Assembly: GCA_020441005.1 (NCBI GenBank)
Contig: JAGRNA010000006.1
Span: forward strand, 1-37,671
Direction of reading: 5' to 3'
Origin: Leptospiraceae bacterium
GTDB lineage: Bacteria; Spirochaetota; Leptospiria; Leptospirales; Leptonemataceae
DNA: 37,671 nucleotides
A model generated the notes under the pieces. It was not told the DNA's origin, did not search any database, and saw only the letters and a program-made list of their open reading frames with translations. This document shows positions 32,013 through 37,671 of the stretch, one piece after another (positions within the stretch are counted from its first letter, which is position 1; each line of letters begins with the position of its first letter). Made by a program: the position numbers and the translations under genes.

Positions 32013-34607
32013 ATGCGAGTGCTCTTTTTGCGTACCATTCCGCTTGAAAAGCCGGTCCGGTCTGCCAACCGACAGAGCCAGGGCTGGCAGCCGATCGTAA
32101 AAGCGGCCGGTGCAGCATTGCAGTTGGGCAGTTCAGGCCGCTCCGGTGGGCAGCCCAATCGATCCGCACTACCCCTGCCGGGCTTTGGTGCCCGGATTGC
32201 CGGTAGCAGCAGCCGGTTCATCGGTGTTGACCCACGATTCACTTTAGTATGTTTCGGCCACCCTGGTTGCATCGACAACAGGTTTTCCAGGCCAGGGAGC
32301 CTCATTTTTGGGGTAGTGGCGCTCAGCTTGCTCAGCTGGACCACGCCTCAGGTCGCCCAACCGGTGCGATTTGATCTATATGGCAGCCTGCAAAAAAAAG
32401 TAGAAGTTCGGGATCAGACAGAGAGCACGCCGGCAGCAGCCATTGTACGTGAATCGTGGCCAGCCAACCGCGTCCAGGCCTATCGCCAGGCTCGGGAGCT
32501 GCATAGCCAGGCGATGAAAAAGAAAGGCCGCCAGTTCGATGCCCCAACGGCCCGTAGCCTTGCTTTTTACTTGCAAGCCATGGGTATCGCGGCCGGCCAA
32601 ATCAATCGTCCCCTTGACTTGCAAACCAGGCTGCCAGCCGACTGGCGCGCTGCGACGACCCTGGACCGGCTGGCAATCTGGCAAGCGGCTGAACTGGCTC
32701 GCGACCGAAGTCTAGATGCCTTGATCATTGATCTAGCTGCCAAAAACAACTGGCAAGCAAATGATCCCCTCAACCAGGCAATTCTAACGCTATACCTGCA
32801 GGCCTTGCATGATCAAAACCCGGCCCTCGGCTTGTCGGTCATGCAGCAACTGGATCATGTCCAGGATGCAATGAGCGATTTATGGCGGGCCCGCATTCTG
32901 AGCAAGCAGAATGCGCAGAATAAACGCGATCAATTGCGCTTGTTAGTGCGTTCCAGCCGGGCCACCAATGCCTGGTGGATCGAAAAAGCGATTATCAGCG
33001 AGGCGCGCGATCACCTCGGCGAGTACATGCGCGCCGATGCCGGCATCCAGTGGCAGGAATTGCGCGACCTGGTCGCCTTTGCCAGTCAAATGAACACCGG
33101 CGAGCTAAAGCAATTCAAGGGCCGTTTGAATGCGGCGATGATTCTGGCCACCACCAACCAGCATCGCATTCAGGATGATGGCATTTTCTTTATTCGCAGC
33201 CAGCAATCGTGGCAAGTCTACCGTCTGGCACAAAAAGACTATACCCTGCTGTCTCAGGAGCCACAGATATTACACAGCTGGACCGGCTTGCTACTGACGC
33301 AAAAGAAGTACGCCTTGATTACGAAAACCTTGCGCCCCTTTGAGCACAGTCTGGTGCGTCACTCCGGTTTATGGGAAATGTACCTCACAGCGCTGGAGAA
33401 AACCGGCAATCGATCCAGATACTTTGCCGAACTACTGCGCTATTTACAGAACTATCCCGCTCATTTCGAGGTCCAGGATCGGCTGATTGCGTATTTGATC
33501 GGCGAAAATCCGCAGAAATACCAATTTGCTCAGGATGCCGTATGGCGCAGCGCCTTTCAGAAATTATCGCATCATACGGATAGCGGCCGATTCGTGTATT
33601 GGCTGCGCGAGTATTTCCAGAGCGTCAAGAATCAAAGCGGTGTAAAGCGAATTGATCAGCATATTTATGCTCTGGCTCCGGGTTCTTTTTATATCGGCGC
33701 CTGGTGGGATCGCAATCCATGGCAGGGCGGCGACTTTGTGCGGGATTGGCAAAAGCTGAACACCCGGCGCGATTACCAGATCTGGCTTTCCCGTTATGGC
33801 GGATTAACCAGCGCGCGCCAATTTGTCCGTCGCCGCTCCCCTGCCCGCTGGCTGGATCCAGCCGCTGTGCAATTGGAACGCGAACTCAACAGCGACAAAT
33901 ACCGCGTGCCGGATGGCGTCCTGCTTATTTTCCAGCTGGAGCACTTTCAATTAGGTCATGCCAGCCTCAAGGCCTGGCTGCCGGTTGAAGCGGATGAAGC
34001 CACTCGGTACGCCCATTTGGCCTGGATCGGACAGCATTCGAACAATCTGAACTATGATGTCTACTATACGCGCCAGTTTTTGCGCGAACGATCAATTAGC
34101 GAGGATCCGTTTGGTTTACCGGATCGCCTGCTTGCCCGGTTATATCCACGGCCGTGGTATGAAAGTGTGAAACGCTACGCCCGTTTGTTTAAAACGGATT
34201 CGGAATCCGTCTACGCGATCATGCGTCAGGAAAGCTTGTTTAAACCGGACGCCGTCAGTCGATCCGGTGCCAGGGGCCTGATGCAAATCATGCCGCGTAC
34301 GGGTCAGTGGCTGGCCGGCAAAATGGGCCTGCAACAATATGATCTAAACGATCCGGATACCAATATCAAGATGGGCAGTCGCTTCTTTGCCGATTTGACC
34401 CGGAGCTACGATAATGACTTTCGCTGGGCGGCAATCGCCTATAACGGCGGCCCGGGTAATCTACGCAAATGGAAGGCCAGTTTCTTTCGAGGTGACCTGT
34501 ATCATTTTCTGGAACACTTGCCCAAGGCTGAATCGCGCAACTATTGTCGTATCACCTATCAGAACTATTTGCACTACCAGATCGCAAGCGATTTGTACGG
34601 GCATTGA
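32013..34607 (+). CDS. Soluble-lytic-transglycosylase-like (Slt) murein hydrolase
   Basis: About 864 aa from ATG at 32013; GTG at 31974 and GTG at 32019 are alternatives. The C-terminal SLT domain is clear: YAIMRQESLFKPDAVSRSGA with catalytic Glu at about 740, GLMQIMPRTG, and AIAYNGGPGNLRKW. The long middle is alpha-helical, as in the Slt70 superhelix. These enzymes cut glycan strands to 1,6-anhydro ends in the periplasm. A hydrophobic segment (LIFGVVALSLLSW) that could act as signal or anchor comes only about 95 residues in. The preceding part is Gly/Ser/Pro-rich, so either the start is really later at a rare codon or there is a cytoplasmic tail. Confidence 0.9.
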   Translation: MRVLFLRTIPLEKPVRSANRQSQGWQPIVKAAGAALQLGSSGRSGGQPNRSALPLPGFGARIAGSSSRFIGVDPRFTLVCFGHPGCIDNRFSRPGSLIFGVVALSLLSWTTPQVAQPVRFDLYGSLQKKVEVRDQTESTPAAAIVRESWPANRVQAYRQARELHSQAMKKKGRQFDAPTARSLAFYLQAMGIAAGQINRPLDLQTRLPADWRAATTLDRLAIWQAAELARDRSLDALIIDLAAKNNWQANDPLNQAILTLYLQALHDQNPALGLSVMQQLDHVQDAMSDLWRARILSKQNAQNKRDQLRLLVRSSRATNAWWIEKAIISEARDHLGEYMRADAGIQWQELRDLVAFASQMNTGELKQFKGRLNAAMILATTNQHRIQDDGIFFIRSQQSWQVYRLAQKDYTLLSQEPQILHSWTGLLLTQKKYALITKTLRPFEHSLVRHSGLWEMYLTALEKTGNRSRYFAELLRYLQNYPAHFEVQDRLIAYLIGENPQKYQFAQDAVWRSAFQKLSHHTDSGRFVYWLREYFQSVKNQSGVKRIDQHIYALAPGSFYIGAWWDRNPWQGGDFVRDWQKLNTRRDYQIWLSRYGGLTSARQFVRRRSPARWLDPAAVQLERELNSDKYRVPDGVLLIFQLEHFQLGHASLKAWLPVEADEATRYAHLAWIGQHSNNLNYDVYYTRQFLRERSISEDPFGLPDRLLARLYPRPWYESVKRYARLFKTDSESVYAIMRQESLFKPDAVSRSGARGLMQIMPRTGQWLAGKMGLQQYDLNDPDTNIKMGSRFFADLTRSYDNDFRWAAIAYNGGPGNLRKWKASFFRGDLYHFLEHLPKAESRNYCRITYQNYLHYQIASDLYGH

Positions 34608-34701
34608 TTTTACTTGCCCTGCAGGTGCGCAGCACAATGTTGATTCTCTTTCGGTTGTCGTGGATAACCGCGACCTGATCCTGGAGGACGGGGTATCAAA
34701 A

Positions 34702-36270
34702 ATGGCATTGCAGTTTTATAATTCCCTGAGTCGCTCCAGGGAAGTTTTTCGACCAGCCAAAGCGGGCCATGTACGCATTTATAGCTGTGGGCCGACAGTC
34801 TATAACCGCAATCATATCGGCAATTTTCGGGCCTACGTATTTAACGATTTATTGCGCCGTTACCTGAAATACAGCGGCTATCAGGTTGAACATGCCATGA
34901 ACATTACGGACGTGGAGGATAAAATAATACGCAATGCCTCTGCCGCCAAAAAATCCATCCAGGACTTTACCAGACCATGGATTGAACATTTTCTGGCAGA
35001 TCTGGAATGGCTGCAGATTGAAAACGTCGAGCATCGCCCCAGGGCAACCGACAGCATTCCGGAAATGACCGCTATGGTGCAACGTCTACTGGAACAAGGT
35101 CACGCCTATCGCGTTGATGGCAATGTTTATTTTCGACTGCAAAGTTTTGACGCGTATGGCCAGTTGAGCGGCATAGCGGCCGAAGAGTTGCGCACTGCCG
35201 CCGATGGGCGTTTTGATGCCGACGAATATACGAAAGAAAATGTCAGGGATTTCGCCTTATGGAAGGCAGCCAGCCCCCTGGATCACACCTGCCAGGCTGT
35301 TTGGCCAGCCGAATTCGGCGACGGGCGCCCGGGTTGGCATCTGGAGTGCTCAGCCATGATCCGGCGCATATTTGGCCAGGATGGCATTGATATTCATACT
35401 GGTGGCATCGATCTTTTCTTCCCGCATCATGAAAACGAGATTGCCCAGAGCTGTGCCGCCTGGCCAAAAGAAAGCTTTGTGCGCTACTGGTTACACAATG
35501 AACATCTACTGGTGGATGGCCAGAAGATGTCAAAATCGGCCGGCAATTTTTACACCCTTTTTGAACTGCGCGACCCTGTTGAGGCTCAAAAGCTGGTTGA
35601 AGCCAAACGCGCCCCCGAACTGCTTCTGGAACTGCTGTGCAAAAACCAGCTCAAGTCCGCAATGCGCTACATGTTAATTTCTACTCATTATCGTCAAAAA
35701 TTGAATTTTGGCTTTTCAGGGCTACAGGCGGCCCAAAGCAGCATCAAGCGCCTGTTTGAATTGCTCCTGGACCTGCTTGGCAGTCTTGATCTGCAAGACC
35801 GGGCAACAGACTGGTTTGAAGAGCAGTACTATGCGGAATTGACAAACAGTATCTTGCCGGAACATGACACTGTGGGACAGCGGCTACAAGCAGCCTTTCA
35901 GGCTGCCATGGACGATGACCTGAATATTGCCCGGGCCCTGGCTGCCATTTTTCAATTGCCGAAAGACATTGGCCCCTATCTGAAACAGTCACAGAATGCG
36001 GCGGCCAAAAGTGAGTTAGCCTCAGCTTTACGGGAATTCTTGCGCATCAATACCGTTTTACGCATTCTGCCCCTGGAAAACCGGTGCCAAACAGCTAATG
36101 CGGCAGAGTACATAGATACCGCGCTGATTCAGGCCAAAATTACCGAACGTAACGCAGCGCGTACCAGTCGCGATTTTGCGCGCGCCGATGAAATACGTGA
36201 CGAGCTGCTCGCAATGGGTATTCGCATCAAGGATCACCCGCAAGGAACGGACTGGGAAATACTGCTCTGA
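34702..36270 (+). CDS. cysS: Cysteinyl-tRNA synthetase
   Basis: 522 aa from ATG at 34702, with GGAGG about 14 bases upstream; the open frame reaches back into the previous gene but is not needed. Class I synthetase: CGPTVYNRNHIGNFRAYVFND (zinc Cys and HIGH-type motif), WHLECSAM and HHENEIAQS (other zinc ligands), and KMSKSAGN from K275, where Leu is more usual than Ala. It charges tRNA-Cys in the cytoplasm. The C-terminal helical domain ends with the family's SRDFARADEIRDELLAMGI, which contacts the tRNA. The SpoU methyltransferase gene follows closely. Confidence 0.97.
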   Translation: MALQFYNSLSRSREVFRPAKAGHVRIYSCGPTVYNRNHIGNFRAYVFNDLLRRYLKYSGYQVEHAMNITDVEDKIIRNASAAKKSIQDFTRPWIEHFLADLEWLQIENVEHRPRATDSIPEMTAMVQRLLEQGHAYRVDGNVYFRLQSFDAYGQLSGIAAEELRTAADGRFDADEYTKENVRDFALWKAASPLDHTCQAVWPAEFGDGRPGWHLECSAMIRRIFGQDGIDIHTGGIDLFFPHHENEIAQSCAAWPKESFVRYWLHNEHLLVDGQKMSKSAGNFYTLFELRDPVEAQKLVEAKRAPELLLELLCKNQLKSAMRYMLISTHYRQKLNFGFSGLQAAQSSIKRLFELLLDLLGSLDLQDRATDWFEEQYYAELTNSILPEHDTVGQRLQAAFQAAMDDDLNIARALAAIFQLPKDIGPYLKQSQNAAAKSELASALREFLRINTVLRILPLENRCQTANAAEYIDTALIQAKITERNAARTSRDFARADEIRDELLAMGIRIKDHPQGTDWEILL

Positions 36271-36323
36271 GAAACAAGCCGCCACATCGCCGAGCCAAAG
36301 ACTCCCGGCCCGATCCAACCCTT

Positions 36324-37097
36324 TTGTATGGTCGCCGCGTCATTGAGGAATATCTACGCAGCCCGCATGCCGCAATTAAACCGGCCCGTATCCGGCTGCT
36401 GGCTAGCCTGCCCGAAGCAGTACGCAAACGATTGGGCGATTGGGCACCCAAAACTCCCATCGATTTGCTGGATGCCAGGCAACTCGACGAACTCTGTGAA
36501 AAAAACCATCAAGGTATCGTGTTCCAATTTGAGGCCCACAGCTTTCCTGGTCTGCAAGCTAAAAAGCCCGCGGAGGTGCTGTCTACGGCTAAAGGCCCGC
36601 TCTTGCTTTTGGACCGCATCCAGGACGCTGGCAATCTGGGCGCGATCCTGCGCACTGCCGAGGTATATGGATTCCGATCCGTCTTCCTGAGCCATCAATG
36701 CGCTCCCATCAGCGCCGCAGTTCATCGGGCGTCTAGCGGGGCTAGTTTGCATCTGCAAATCTATCAAAGCGGCAATTTACAGCAATTCTGCAAGTCAACC
36801 CGCAAGGCCGGATTCTGGCTCTGTGGCGCCATCGCCCCGTCTGATCTGGAGCGCAAGCCAAACAGCGGTCAATTGGCAAACAGGACCCTGCTACAGCACG
36901 ATCAGCTGCAGGCCTTGCCCCCCACCGATCAGATCGTACTGCTGATCGGCAGCGAAGGAGAGGGTTTGCGCGACCTTGCGCTGCGGAATTGCGACTTCCT
37001 GCTTACAATTCAGCTCAGCGGCCAAACCACCTCGCTGAACGCCGCTGTCGCAGCCGGGATTCTGATGGATCGCTTGCGCTTTCGCAGTCTGCCATAA
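36324..37097 (+). CDS. rlmB: SpoU/TrmH family RNA 2'-O-methyltransferase (RlmB-like)
   Basis: 257 aa from TTG at 36324. N-terminal substrate-binding part (YGRRVIEEYL), then a SPOUT knot with all three motifs: DAGNLGAILRTAEVYG, LLIGSEGEGL and GQTTSLNAAVAAG. The enzyme methylates a ribose 2'-OH using S-adenosylmethionine. RlmB acts on 23S rRNA G2251, but the tRNA or rRNA target cannot be settled here. The start is uncertain: no ribosome binding site precedes the TTG. The frame is open back into the end of cysS with a basic stretch (LRNKPPHRRAKDSR), so translation may begin earlier at a rare codon such as CTG 36267. Confidence 0.85.
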   Translation: MYGRRVIEEYLRSPHAAIKPARIRLLASLPEAVRKRLGDWAPKTPIDLLDARQLDELCEKNHQGIVFQFEAHSFPGLQAKKPAEVLSTAKGPLLLLDRIQDAGNLGAILRTAEVYGFRSVFLSHQCAPISAAVHRASSGASLHLQIYQSGNLQQFCKSTRKAGFWLCGAIAPSDLERKPNSGQLANRTLLQHDQLQALPPTDQIVLLIGSEGEGLRDLALRNCDFLLTIQLSGQTTSLNAAVAAGILMDRLRFRSLP

Positions 37098-37339
37098 CAG
37101 GCGGCCAAATGCTATTTTTCTTGGCATCCTGAGTCGTACTCTACAAACTGGAACCTGCCCCGAATGAGAGTTTACTGATGATAATAACTCTCCATTCGCA
37201 TTGAGTGATATACATGCTACAAACCTCTGATATCCCCGGCCGGGATCGGCACAGAAAAAGGGCTGCCTGGCTCCCGTCAGAATCACTGCCTGTAAGCCCA
37301 AATACAGAGCCCCTCCCGCCAGCACCAGGTTTGCAGCCG

Positions 37340-37671
37340 GTGGCTCGCACTCGCTTTTTTAGGTCCCGCGTTTGGTTCATAATCTGGTCAGGAGCGCTAG
37401 TCGCCGGTGCTCTGGGCTGCGAGGGTCCCAAAAACGAGATTGAGCTCACCAATATTTGCTCGGCAGATCAAATTCAGCCCCACTGCGTACAATGGGTAGC
37501 CAGATCCGGATTTGATCCCGCCTGGTTTGCCAAAGCAAATGATGATCCGCTTTGGCAGGCAGTTGACACCCAAAAACCGACCGGTTTTAAAATCTGGATC
37601 AATCAGCTCTTCCCGGAGGAGAGTGACCGCTCATATGGTGAATGGACTTTTGTGACCTGGTTTGACGCCCC
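37340..37671 (+). CDS. Putative lipoprotein, 3' truncated by the window
   Basis: At least 110 aa, open to the window end. A GTG start with AGG ten bases upstream gives a textbook signal: ARTRFFRSR, then a hydrophobic stretch, then AGALGC with C27 as the lipidated residue. The frame is also open to an ATG at 37214, but that would add 42 unlikely residues. The mature part has a Cys pair (NICSAD, PHCVQW) and an aromatic-rich segment (DPLWQAVD, GEWTFVTWFD). That segment recalls the ligand-binding regions that start spirochaete sensor proteins; this likeness is weak. The 242 bases between rlmB and this gene hold no feature I can name. Confidence 0.7.
   Translation, partial: MARTRFFRSRVWFIIWSGALVAGALGCEGPKNEIELTNICSADQIQPHCVQWVARSGFDPAWFAKANDDPLWQAVDTQKPTGFKIWINQLFPEESDRSYGEWTFVTWFDA

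Noticed and set aside
34414..34701. 96-codon upstream extension of cysS
   Set aside because: It overlaps the conserved end of the lytic transglycosylase; the CysRS N-terminus starts at the ATG at 34702.
1..37671. CRISPR arrays, tRNA/rRNA genes, insertion sequences, prophage or integrase genes
   Set aside because: No regularly spaced repeats, no cloverleaf-like or rRNA stretches in the intergenic regions, and no transposase or integrase motifs were seen.

Overview
The window is a gene-dense stretch of bacterial chromosome, roughly 50% G+C by eye. It most likely comes from an LPS-bearing spirochaete of the Leptospira/Leptonema/Turneriella type. Three things point there. A 684-residue coiled-coil protein looks like the spirochaete cytoplasmic filament protein CfpA. 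An LPS-type outer envelope is encoded (LpxK, an MsbA-like transporter, BamA). Lipoprotein signals are relaxed, as in spirochaetes. The taxonomic call is an inference; no rRNA or tRNA gene was found in the window.

Layout. 1-1983 (+): a partner-switching module, with a membrane SpoIIE-type phosphatase cut by the window edge, a HATPase-type kinase and a STAS-like antagonist. 2313-5368 (+): recA, argC and an unknown 173-aa protein, with two doubtful small ORFs in the gaps. 5388-11561 (-): a compact bamA-msbA-lpxK envelope operon whose BamA and MsbA carry large insertions. 11905-15635 (-): a pyruvate phosphate dikinase relative with a damaged nucleotide half, and a GAF-GGDEF protein. 15809-16171 (+): a small orphan gene. 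16191-21518 (-): five overlapping or nearly touching genes that match no system I know. 21759-23813 (-): the CfpA-like gene with a strong ribosome binding site and its own terminator. 23986-26523 (-): a class A penicillin-binding protein. 26781-31948 (-): a TPR protein, DUF423 membrane protein, lipoprotein, divergent GlpX-like phosphatase and a Wzx-type flippase. 32013-37097 (+): a lytic transglycosylase, cysS and a SpoU rRNA methyltransferase. 37340-end (+): the start of a lipoprotein missing its 3' end.

The best candidate for an undescribed system is the five-gene operon at 16191-21518. Its products are: a cytoplasmic protein with a possible beta-grasp C-terminal domain; a DUF6602-like nuclease-fold protein whose catalytic lysine position is His; a protein with a vWA domain predicted outside the inner membrane and an FHA-like domain inside it; a 650-aa protein with a metallo-beta-lactamase-like segment lacking the metal ligands; and a membrane-anchored LysM-like protein. 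Two of the five look like enzyme folds turned into binding modules, and two are predicted to cross the inner membrane. The operon lies beside cfpA and near a cell-wall synthase. My working hypothesis is a trans-envelope scaffold or sensor linking peptidoglycan to the cytoplasm, possibly to the cytoplasmic filament. This is inference from domains and neighbours only.
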